Shown piece after piece: positions 29,992 to 37,125 of a DNA stretch of 38,230 bases; the first letter of the stretch is position 1; the number at the start of each line of letters is the position of its first letter. The notes beneath the pieces are model-generated. The model was not told the origin of the DNA. It made no database searches and saw nothing but the letters and a program-made list of their open reading frames with translations. This DNA is from a virus: IMG/VR virus record IMGVR_UViG_3300024264_002217, positions 1-38,230 of that record; one strand, given 5' to 3'. Both the position numbers and the translations under genes were made by a program.

Positions 29992-30621
29992 CTACTGTAG
30001 TGTATCGTAATAAGCGTTTTGCTTTTCTTGTCTTTTAATATCTTTAGGATGATATAAGGATAGTTCCTCTTTAGCAGGTAATGGTGCATAAGTCTTATGG
30101 CCGTCTAGTACTTCATGAACTTTATTCTTCCATCTGATTTCTGGTTTGTTCTTCCAAATACGCCATTGATAGTCTGGATAGTTAATCCATCCTTTATCAT
30201 CTACTTTCCAACCCCATTTAGTTATATGATCTTCAGTTAAACCTTCTACTGTGTTAACTCTAGGAACTAAATAAACTTCATTGTCAGGATTAGATTCTAG
30301 TATTATAGGTAGAGCTGTAAGAAGAGATTTATGAGGAAATTCATCTGCATCTATTTGAAATATGTAATCTCCATTGCAGTAATCAGTAAGTTGATTTTTC
30401 CAGTTAGCAAAATGACCATTGAAGTCTAAGCCTCTCCAAAACTGTACATTAGGGTATTTACTTTGTTTAGCAAGCCAGGTAGCTATCTCTTCTTCACCAT
30501 TTTTTTGGTCGAACAATATAATTATTTCATCTTGTTGCCTTTTATTCTTTCGAATAAGATTGACAAGTTTTTGAATCTCTACAAACTCATTACAAACTGT
30601 TATAGCATAACTAATCTTCAT
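29992..30621 (-). CDS. Family 2 glycosyltransferase (short, LpsA-like)
   Basis: 209 residues. ISYAITVCNEFVEIQKLV opens the GT2 fold; EIIILFDQKN gives the nucleotide Asp; DYIFQIDADEFPHKSL is a strong DxD motif; and YQWRIWKNKPEIRWKNKVHEVL is the acceptor motif of short GT2 enzymes that build lipopolysaccharide cores, including the typical R-x-W and VHE. It probably adds a hexose in the cytoplasm. The ATG overlaps the end of the upstream gene by 11 nt. Confidence 0.9.
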   Translation of the reverse strand: MKISYAITVCNEFVEIQKLVNLIRKNKRQQDEIIILFDQKNGEEEIATWLAKQSKYPNVQFWRGLDFNGHFANWKNQLTDYCNGDYIFQIDADEFPHKSLLTALPIILESNPDNEVYLVPRVNTVEGLTEDHITKWGWKVDDKGWINYPDYQWRIWKNKPEIRWKNKVHEVLDGHKTYAPLPAKEELSLYHPKDIKRQEKQNAYYDTLQ

Positions 30622-31069
30622 AAAAACCTATTACCTCTAATGCATCCATAAAGCCTCTTTCACTATCGAAATGTTGTATGTTAGCCATATCCATCTTAAC
30701 TGTTTGACCTTCAGGGTATCTTTTAGATTCTATTTCCTCATTAGTTAAGTTAACAGCTTTTACTGCTCCCCACTTCCAGTTATCTTTATTATTACCGTCA
30801 GCAAATACCATGCCCTTACCTGGAAGGGTTATAGTAGCAGGAAACCAAACTCTATCGTTTTTGTCAGTATGCATTAGATCTCTATAAAGTTCAGGAGATG
30901 TAGCTAGTGTATTCTTAACTAAGTCTGAGTCTTTACTCATAAAGGTAGATGTACTAAAACCACTACCGAAGCACATCCAGGTAGTTACCTGCTGTCCATC
31001 TTGTTCAAAGTTCTGTTCATAGCATGCGTTGCTGCCAAATGGTCCTTCTACTAATTTATCTTTATCCAT
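30611..31069 (-). CDS. Conserved-looking hypothetical protein inside the glycosyltransferase run
   Basis: 152 residues, not recognised. It has a Cys/Trp-rich beta segment (NACYEQNFEQDGQQVTTWMCFGSGFST), a helical segment (SPELYRDLMHTDKNDRVWFP), and a second beta part (ITLPGKGMVFADGNNKDNWKWGAVKAV). Its setting between a GT4 and a GT2 gene with overlaps at both ends (8 and 11 nt) suggests cotranslation, although the protein itself looks more like a small phage protein than an enzyme. Confidence 0.5.
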   Translation of the reverse strand: MDKDKLVEGPFGSNACYEQNFEQDGQQVTTWMCFGSGFSTSTFMSKDSDLVKNTLATSPELYRDLMHTDKNDRVWFPATITLPGKGMVFADGNNKDNWKWGAVKAVNLTNEEIESKRYPEGQTVKMDMANIQHFDSERGFMDALEVIGFYED

Positions 31070-32363
31070 CTATTCGTAATTTAGGTAGTTTAAACTCTTC
31101 TTTTTTTTCTTCTGTTAGTTTAGGAAGATCGAGAGTAGGTAAATTTAGAGGAACTTGAACTGCTATCTCTGGAATATATTTATCTAAGAGTTCTGCAATT
31201 TTAGATTCCATATTTTCAAATGAAAAGTTAGTCTTTATAAAGTGTGCTTGTTTCTTAGCTGGAACAGTAAACTTCTTAGGATTTTTAAATACCTCAGTTA
31301 ATGCTCTTCCTACAGCTGCATCTTCTGGTTTAAACCATTCTGATTGTTCTAATATCATATTCTTTACAGCTGCAGACTTATCTACTTTCTCTAATGAACC
31401 TCCTATAAGTAAGGACATATCAGGCTTAAGGAAATCTGTTTGACCTGACCATCCAGAGCAAATAATTGGCTTCTTAGTTAAAGCAAACTCTGCTAAAGGT
31501 CTTCCAAAACCTTCTCCTTTTGTAAAGCTAACCATCGCTTTAACTTTAGGATGATTATATAATTCGTTCATTTCAGTATCGGATATCTCTCCGTGTAGTA
31601 AGTAAATGTTAGGAAGAGAGCCTTTAACTGTCTTTCTAATACTCTCTATCTGATCTAGTATAAGTTCTCTATCTAGTATAGATGTTCCTACTTTCATAGT
31701 CTTAAGAAGCAAAGCAGGTTTTTTAGGCTTATTCTTAAAAGTCTCTAAGAAAGCTTTTATTAGATACCCTATATTCTTTCTGTCATGACCTAAATTACCT
31801 TGCATCCAATGACCTACACTTAAGTAACAAAATGATTCCTTAATGTCCGATAGATCTAAACTACTATTAGTAGGGTAGTATTTAGTGAGGTCTACTCCTT
31901 CTAGTAAAACTTCTACAGGTGTAGTTAATCTCATAGTCTTCTTAACACCCTTATCTTCATAGTCCCATGCAGTATTCTCAAATACCTTTTTAGAGTGATT
32001 AGAAGATGTAAATACAACGTCCATTTTATTAGCTCCTTCTAGCCACGAAGGATCTACTAATGTAGTTTCCATACCTGCTGTTATGCCAATATTATACTTG
32101 CCTATCTTTTGAAACTCATTAGGTACAGTAATCATAACCCAAATGTCAGGTTGTTTATCTGCTTTAGGAATAATCAACGAACTAAGTACATCTTCGTTGT
32201 GGTCTTTTAGATAACCGAATCTAGTATTACCCCATCTCTGTGAGAGTAGCTTTACGTCGTACCTACCTGTATTTATTATACCCTTTACTAAATCTCTAGC
32301 TCTTGCTCCATATCCAGAATAAGTATCGATTGGGGAGCTTATTACGATTGTTGGTTTACTCAT
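31062..32363 (-). CDS. GT4-type GT-B glycosyltransferase
   Basis: 433 residues. SPIDTYSGYGARARDLVKGI is the N-terminal acceptor-domain Gly loop; the C-terminal domain holds SFTKGEGFGRPLAEFALTKKPIICSGWSGQTDFL with the E-x7-E motif (EGFGRPLAE) for UDP- or GDP-sugar. It ends with a Pro/Leu/Lys-rich tail (LNLPTLDLPKLTEEKKEEFKLPKL), an unusual addition that may bind a partner or membrane. This and the next gene are the two largest transferases of the locus and probably add main-chain sugars. One nt separates them. Confidence 0.92.
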   Translation of the reverse strand: MSKPTIVISSPIDTYSGYGARARDLVKGIINTGRYDVKLLSQRWGNTRFGYLKDHNEDVLSSLIIPKADKQPDIWVMITVPNEFQKIGKYNIGITAGMETTLVDPSWLEGANKMDVVFTSSNHSKKVFENTAWDYEDKGVKKTMRLTTPVEVLLEGVDLTKYYPTNSSLDLSDIKESFCYLSVGHWMQGNLGHDRKNIGYLIKAFLETFKNKPKKPALLLKTMKVGTSILDRELILDQIESIRKTVKGSLPNIYLLHGEISDTEMNELYNHPKVKAMVSFTKGEGFGRPLAEFALTKKPIICSGWSGQTDFLKPDMSLLIGGSLEKVDKSAAVKNMILEQSEWFKPEDAAVGRALTEVFKNPKKFTVPAKKQAHFIKTNFSFENMESKIAELLDKYIPEIAVQVPLNLPTLDLPKLTEEKKEEFKLPKLRIDG

Positions 32364-32364
32364 T

Positions 32365-33795
32365 TTAATAACCTGATAATTTATGTTCTACATATTTTGA
32401 TGGCCTATCACCAACTTTAATTAAGTCAAAAGAAGGACGAGGTTCAAAGTTATCCCAAGCTTTTTCCATACTCTTACTTATATTCTTACTCATAGTAACA
32501 GCAGACATTTGAGCTTCTTCTGATTTAGCCCATTCTCTACCTGCAAGACCTCTCTCAGCTCTTTCTTCTTTACCAAGATCATAGACTTCTTTTATTCCCT
32601 CCGCAGCGTCTTCAGCTGAGCATCTATCGTCAAATATGTAAGGTGTAAGAGGAGAACCTGCTAGTGAGATATTACTAGGGAATACAGGTCTAGCCCACTT
32701 ACCATGCTCTTTAAAAGTACCTCTATGGTTGGAAGGAAAATTAGCATCGAAGTCTACCCAATCTCCTTTGCTGTCTTGGAATCTCATTTGATCTTGCATA
32801 CCTCCTGTAACGTTAGCTATAATCATTGTACCAGCCATCATACTTTCTGTCAATGCTAGTCCCCATCCTTCATTAGATGAAAGTAACATAGTAACATCAG
32901 CTATATTATAAAGTAGGTTCATTTGATCCGGTGCTAATCTTTCATCAGCAAAGTATATGTTTACGTAATCTGGATCAGTCATTGCTTCTTTTACTGCTCT
33001 TAGATCAGTACCGTGTTCAGATACTACTTCTGTCTTCATTACTAGAGCACATTTTCTAGCCTTCTCTTTACCTATCAAATCACAGAACTGTCTGTAAGCT
33101 AGTATAGTATCAGAAGGTCTCTTTCTGTGAATATTTCTAGAGTTGAAAAATACTACAAAGTCTATTTCCTTTTCTCTGAATAATTGTTTCTTAAACTCTG
33201 TGAATTCTTTAGTAGTCTTATCTACTGGTTTAAATACAGTATCATCTATTCCATGAGGAACGTAATCAATAATTTTATCCTTCGCCTCTTCCCCTAAAAC
33301 TAGCTCATTAATATTTTTAGTTTGTTTAGATATAGCCATTAGCAAGTCTACTGAGTTGTAGTAGTTCTTGTTGTACTTAGGAGCAGGATAATCATCCCAT
33401 ATATTTAGCCAGAAGATAGGAATCTTAGTTCTAATCTCTCTTTCAATTTCAAACAACCATATCCAGTATCTTGGATCAGTAAAGATAAAAATAGCATCTG
33501 GCTTCTCTTCTTTAATTAGTCCTCTGACCTGCATTGCATTTCCATAACCATGATTAGGTAGTACCCTTACGCTAGCATCTTTAATGTCTAATCTTTTATT
33601 GATATCTTCTGATAGGTCTAATACTTTGCCTTGTTCAGGATGCTTTAATGCTGCTCCTAAATTAAACCAGTTGTACTTATGTGATGTATTAATAACAAAC
33701 TCTCTTGCCATAGTAGCAATACCAGAATGCATACGAATATCATCACACAGAAGAAGTACTTTTTTTCTGTCTTCTTTCTTAATATATCCTTTCAT
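32365..33795 (-). CDS. GT4-type GT-B glycosyltransferase, first enzyme of the glycan locus
   Basis: 476 residues. VLLLCDDIRMHSGIATMAREFV is the first strand and Gly loop, IDYVPHGIDDTVFKPV the linker, FFNSRNIHRKRP the donor-binding Arg/Lys segment, and NEGWGLALTESMMAGTMIIANVTGGMQDQM the E-x7-E donor motif (EGWGLALTE). It is the first enzyme gene downstream of the ribbon-helix-helix gene, directly abutting it, so regulator and enzyme would be cotranscribed. Fits family 4, substrate unknown. Confidence 0.93.
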   Translation of the reverse strand: MKGYIKKEDRKKVLLLCDDIRMHSGIATMAREFVINTSHKYNWFNLGAALKHPEQGKVLDLSEDINKRLDIKDASVRVLPNHGYGNAMQVRGLIKEEKPDAIFIFTDPRYWIWLFEIEREIRTKIPIFWLNIWDDYPAPKYNKNYYNSVDLLMAISKQTKNINELVLGEEAKDKIIDYVPHGIDDTVFKPVDKTTKEFTEFKKQLFREKEIDFVVFFNSRNIHRKRPSDTILAYRQFCDLIGKEKARKCALVMKTEVVSEHGTDLRAVKEAMTDPDYVNIYFADERLAPDQMNLLYNIADVTMLLSSNEGWGLALTESMMAGTMIIANVTGGMQDQMRFQDSKGDWVDFDANFPSNHRGTFKEHGKWARPVFPSNISLAGSPLTPYIFDDRCSAEDAAEGIKEVYDLGKEERAERGLAGREWAKSEEAQMSAVTMSKNISKSMEKAWDNFEPRPSFDLIKVGDRPSKYVEHKLSGY

Positions 33796-33978
33796 TTATA
33801 ACTTGATTGAATTTTGTTTGTGTAATTTTTCTCTAAATTCTATATCAGTAAGATACAAAAAAATCGCCCGATCTGCAAGCTTTTTAAAAGAAAAATTATT
33901 CTCTAGGCATGATACCTTAAATTTGGTGTAGAGAGGTTGAGTAATTTTAACTGAAGTAAGTTTTTCTTGTTTTGTCAT
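33796..33978 (-). CDS. Ribbon-helix-helix (Arc/MetJ-like) regulator
   Basis: 60 residues. TSVKITQPLYTKFKVSCLENNFSFKKLADRAIFLYLTD follows the ribbon-helix-helix plan: a basic beta strand for the DNA groove (SVKIT), a first helix, a short N-F-S turn, and a second helix. It ends in a charged tail. Such proteins bind palindromes as dimers and often repress their own operon. Two adjacent 16-bp palindromes lie just upstream (33983-34011), and its stop abuts the start of the first GT4 gene, so control of the glycan locus is the natural guess. Confidence 0.72.
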   Translation of the reverse strand: MTKQEKLTSVKITQPLYTKFKVSCLENNFSFKKLADRAIFLYLTDIEFREKLHKQNSIKL

Positions 33979-33982
33979 AACT

Positions 33983-34011
33983 ATATATAATTATATATTT
34001 ATATATAAATA
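33983..34011 (-). promoter_or_regulatory. Two abutting 16-bp palindromes, candidate operator and promoter
   Basis: Both 33983-33998 (ATATATAATTATATAT) and 33996-34011 (TATTTATATATAAATA) read the same on both strands; they overlap by 3 nt and end 4 nt before the ATG of the ribbon-helix-helix gene. The block contains TATAAT-like words on the minus strand but no clear -35. Being purely A/T, palindromy is cheaper by chance than usual, yet two full 16-mers back to back before an RHH gene is notable. Confidence 0.5.
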
Positions 34012-34013
34012 GG

Positions 34014-34958
34014 CTAAAAAACGAAAATATCGGCACAGTGATCACATTTACCTATAGGTGATTTACAGCTATGTGATTTTTCTGCATACTGACCTTTATC
34101 GTCAAGTACATTATCCATAAAGTTATTCATAGATTCAATAACTTGTTTAGTTTTACGAGGTCCAGCTGTAGGGGTAAATTGTTGAACTCTCTTTTGCATA
34201 GAAGCAAACTCAGCTTCAGCAGGTACTCTTCTTTTAACTATAAAGTACTCTACATCAATTTTATCTGGATCTATTCCAAATTGTTTTGCAAAGAACTCTC
34301 TGTACAGTATTACCTGTGCAGTAAGATTAGGATTCTTTTTTTGATTATCTCTCCATCCTGAGGTAGAAGTTTTTATATCCATAATAGTCCATCTATCAGT
34401 ATTAGGATGGTAAAATACTAAATCTACTAGTCCTTTAAACATTACACCAGGACGTAACTCTTGGTATAACAGCGTCTCTATACCAGCCAATTTCATATTC
34501 TTAGTACTAAAGTATGCTGCTCTCTTTTTAGTAATAAATTCTAGAATATGTTTACCGTCTAACCAAAATTGAGTTAGTTCTTTTTCATTAGAAAAATGAT
34601 CATGTCCGTTTTGAGCTTTACCTGATTTATATGCTTTAATCATATTATCGTACAAAAGCTTACTCAAATCCATCTCATTTGCAGTCTTGACTTTATCGTA
34701 GTAGAGTACCTTTAACCACTCTTGAATAGTTTCATGCATAGCTGTACCAAAACACGTATAGATATTCTGTTTAAATGGTACTAATCCTCTTAGATATTGC
34801 ATCTCCCACAGCTTAGGACATTTATTATATGTACTGATAGAACTATATGAAATGTGCTTATTCTTTTTAGGAGACTGTTTAATCTTAGATTCCCAAACTT
34901 GCTTAACTAGAGGATTTTTTACCTTCTTCTCTGTTTCTGCATAAATTTTCTTTGGCAT
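34014..34958 (-). CDS. PD-(D/E)XK nuclease, RecB/Cas4-like
   Basis: 314 residues. ISYSSISTYNKCPKLWEMQYLRGL with a Cys is the start of the RecB/AddB-Cas4-like domain, and FGTAMHETIQEWL is the next helix. The catalytic core is GLVDLVFYHPNTDRWTIMDIKTS (D in VDLV, then D-x-K), followed by LTAQVILYREFFAK with the Q-x3-Y motif. The C-terminal CKSPIGKCDHC with the early Cys suggests an iron-sulfur cluster, as in AddB and Cas4. It probably trims DNA ends during replication or recombination. No CRISPR array is present. It sits 1 nt after DUF1599. Confidence 0.88.
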   Translation of the reverse strand: MPKKIYAETEKKVKNPLVKQVWESKIKQSPKKNKHISYSSISTYNKCPKLWEMQYLRGLVPFKQNIYTCFGTAMHETIQEWLKVLYYDKVKTANEMDLSKLLYDNMIKAYKSGKAQNGHDHFSNEKELTQFWLDGKHILEFITKKRAAYFSTKNMKLAGIETLLYQELRPGVMFKGLVDLVFYHPNTDRWTIMDIKTSTSGWRDNQKKNPNLTAQVILYREFFAKQFGIDPDKIDVEYFIVKRRVPAEAEFASMQKRVQQFTPTAGPRKTKQVIESMNNFMDNVLDDKGQYAEKSHSCKSPIGKCDHCADIFVF

Positions 34959-34959
34959 A

Positions 34960-35331
34960 TTAGTTTTCTTTCCATTTACCTTTATATACTATTTGACTAA
35001 TGATACCGTAATTAGTAATATCTTGAAAAGTATCTATTAAGGTCTCATTCTGAGCTTTACGATTAGTAATGATCATATTCTTCCATCTATTAATCTTATC
35101 TGATAATCTATACCATAGACCGGTCATAGCAAAATCAGTTTCTTTCTGATTTACTAGCTGTGTACCTGCTGATACATTACCCATTCCGTAATCAAGATGC
35201 TTTTTAGCAAACAGTTCAAACTGCTCGTCTACAATATCTTGATATGCATTGTAAATAGTTGGATATTCTCTCTCTAAGATTTCTCTTGCCGAAGGAGGGT
35301 TCTTGGCATTCATAATTTCTCTATCGCTCAT
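34960..35331 (-). CDS. DUF1599 (nucleotide-modification-associated) protein
   Basis: 123 residues. KKHLDYGMGNVSAG, LWYRLSDKINRWKNMI and ETLIDTFQDITNYGIIS match the DUF1599 layout (K..DYG, R..DK..R, then D...D..NY). The family has a MazG-like helical look, and members have been linked to nucleotide metabolism or modification in phages. No catalytic role is proven. With ThyA at 4 kb it may belong to the phage's nucleotide supply. First gene after P10. Confidence 0.75.
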   Translation of the reverse strand: MSDREIMNAKNPPSAREILEREYPTIYNAYQDIVDEQFELFAKKHLDYGMGNVSAGTQLVNQKETDFAMTGLWYRLSDKINRWKNMIITNRKAQNETLIDTFQDITNYGIISQIVYKGKWKEN

Positions 35332-35337
35332 ACTATA

Positions 35338-35366
35338 AAGATACGAAAATTTTAGAAATGATGCAA
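35338..35366 (-). promoter_or_regulatory. Sigma70-type promoter P10
   Basis: Minus strand: TTGCAT (35361-35366), 17-bp spacer, TATCTT (35338-35343), with TTCG before the -10. The -35 overlaps the last coding bases of the GT10-like gene. The leader to the DUF1599 ATG is only 6 nt after the -10, so the transcript may be nearly leaderless. Confidence 0.65.
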
Positions 35367-36410
35367 ATTATTTAACCATAATTTTAATTGGTCATAATCA
35401 CAAAATCTATAAGACTTCAATACATCTTCAGATACAAGGTAATTATCTCTTTTAAAATTAGATATACTAACTCTAAGGTTTTGATTATGTATAAGGATTG
35501 GAATCATTTCTCTGTATACTTTCTGTACTTTGGATATACTCCATGATGAAATATCTTCTACTAGTTTATAAATTTTATCCATTCTTACATCGTGCTTTTC
35601 TTCTTCATCGTATGATTCATCCCACCACTGACTAAAAGTTTTAAAACCTAGTTCTTTTAATGCCTTAATGTAGTTAGGAGCAGATAGAACAATAAAAGGA
35701 TTAGCGTACTTAAATGCTTTATCAACTTTTTCAGTTACAAAAATAGTTTCTCCGTAATAAGGTAAATGATTATAATATTGAGTTTCAGTAACTAAGTGAC
35801 AAAAAGAAGTGTTAGCGTAGTAACCTCCTACAGAAGAAATATTACCCGGTATATGATTGTTTTTTAAATCATATGTTCTATAGCTGTAATGGCAATTTTT
35901 AAGTAGGTCTCCTTTATCTAGTTTATTATAGAATAGCTCCCTATGGTGACGGTGTTTTCTATTAAGATATAAAAAATGTTTTATAAATCTTCTATTTGGA
36001 TTAGCAGGTATCATAGCTCCTGCTTCAGATATTTCACCATGATCACAAAAGCTAATAAAGTTGCATAGCTTTTTTATATTAAACTCTGTGAATCTATCAG
36101 CCCAATTATGAGTATAAATAAAAAATTTATCTTCTAAATTATATTTCTTAATAAAATTTTTTAATACTTTAAGATGAGGAAAAAGTTCGTATTCTAAGTT
36201 ATCGAAATTATATACTTCCAAATGTTCAACCCACCAGAACTCTCTTCCTTGATTTCCGTACTTAAGAAATAATTCATCTAAGTGTTTTTCTAATTCAGTT
36301 TTACTAAACTTAAGGTTAGCATTAGAAAGAAAAAAATCACCGTGTAATTTCCATCCAATAAGATTAGACTCATTATGATTTATGACTACACTACCATCAT
36401 ATGCTAACAT
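35352..36410 (-). CDS. GT10-like glycosyltransferase
   Basis: 352 residues. GETIFVTEKVDKAFKYANPFIVLSAPNYIKALKELGFKTF resembles the donor-binding motif of GT10 fucosyltransferase-like enzymes (TEK...al....P.iv......l...GF.tf), followed by WWDESYDEEEKHDVRMDKI. The first half (LNRKHRHHRELFYNKL) lacks familiar marks. I know the TEK...GFKTF segment from unannotated marine phage genes, and sugar transfer is the best guess. A Gly/Asn-rich centre separates the halves. It is 1 nt from the ferredoxin-reductase gene. Confidence 0.55.
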   Translation of the reverse strand: MLAYDGSVVINHNESNLIGWKLHGDFFLSNANLKFSKTELEKHLDELFLKYGNQGREFWWVEHLEVYNFDNLEYELFPHLKVLKNFIKKYNLEDKFFIYTHNWADRFTEFNIKKLCNFISFCDHGEISEAGAMIPANPNRRFIKHFLYLNRKHRHHRELFYNKLDKGDLLKNCHYSYRTYDLKNNHIPGNISSVGGYYANTSFCHLVTETQYYNHLPYYGETIFVTEKVDKAFKYANPFIVLSAPNYIKALKELGFKTFSQWWDESYDEEEKHDVRMDKIYKLVEDISSWSISKVQKVYREMIPILIHNQNLRVSISNFKRDNYLVSEDVLKSYRFCDYDQLKLWLNNLHHF

Positions 36411-36411
36411 A

Positions 36412-37125
36412 CTAACCGAATATTTCGACTCTAATATCTTTCGTCATTTCGAAACCTCTTTGTCCTAATTCAAATCGTCCTTCAGAGACCATTCTATCCC
36501 ATCCACAAAAATAGACTAAAGGTTTTGTTTCCATTTGATCGATAAGAGATAGATAGTGTTTGTGTACATGACCTTGAGCAAGTCCAGGTACCTTTTCTCT
36601 ACTTAATGTAGGAATATATTCAAATCCTTCGAGTTCATCTTGTATAAGTTCTAACTCCTCTCTATAAACAATATCTTTTTGTGTTCTAGTGCCAAAGAAA
36701 AGTTTGATATTTTTAAATGGTACTTTATTTTCATAGAGATAATTTATCATTGAACGAAATGGTGATATACCAGAACCAGTTGATACAAAGTAGATATCTC
36801 TATCCATTAGATTATCTGGTAAAGTAAATACTCCCATTGGTCCTCTGTAGATAAACTCATCTCCTATCTTTGCTTCATTGAATAAGTATTCACTCATAGC
36901 TCCACCCTTGAGGTATGTTATGATAAGTTCAAATTCATTTGAACCATTATCCCAGGAAGCTATTGAATAATTTCTAACTACCGAACCTTCTTGACCAGGT
37001 TTAGCACAAAGTTGTACTAATTGTCCTGAAATATAATTTAATTTATCGTAAAGTGGAGATTCAAAAACAAAACGCCAGTTAGCGTCTGTTTCTTTTATAA
37101 CCTTTTTTAAAACCGCTACATCCAT
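36412..37125 (-). CDS. Ferredoxin-NADP reductase-like flavoprotein
   Basis: 237 residues, a complete bacterial-type FNR fold. RNYSIAS is the FAD-binding R-x-Y-S motif, GGAMSEYLF the second flavin segment, FVSTGSGISPFRSMI the NAD(P)-binding loop, LFFGTRTQKDIVYREEL the next, and YFCGWDRMVSEG the C-terminal Cys/Gly nucleotide site. It moves electrons between NAD(P)H and a ferredoxin or flavodoxin. No ferredoxin gene is in the window; it could use the host's and might serve the radical SAM enzyme at 2 kb. Phage-encoded reductases of this type are unusual. Confidence 0.9.
   Translation of the reverse strand: MDVAVLKKVIKETDANWRFVFESPLYDKLNYISGQLVQLCAKPGQEGSVVRNYSIASWDNGSNEFELIITYLKGGAMSEYLFNEAKIGDEFIYRGPMGVFTLPDNLMDRDIYFVSTGSGISPFRSMINYLYENKVPFKNIKLFFGTRTQKDIVYREELELIQDELEGFEYIPTLSREKVPGLAQGHVHKHYLSLIDQMETKPLVYFCGWDRMVSEGRFELGQRGFEMTKDIRVEIFG

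Noticed and set aside
34014-34958. Cas4 as part of a CRISPR system
   Set aside because: No repeat-spacer array or cas1/cas2 gene is visible; RecB/AddB-like replication or repair use is more likely.
620-35366. Bacteroidetes-type promoters (TTG, about 19 bp, TAnnTTTG)
   Set aside because: The -10 words continue as TATATTTA or TATATTAT without the final G and spacing is 17 bp, so the standard sigma70 reading is better; a Bacteroidetes host is not supported by this evidence.
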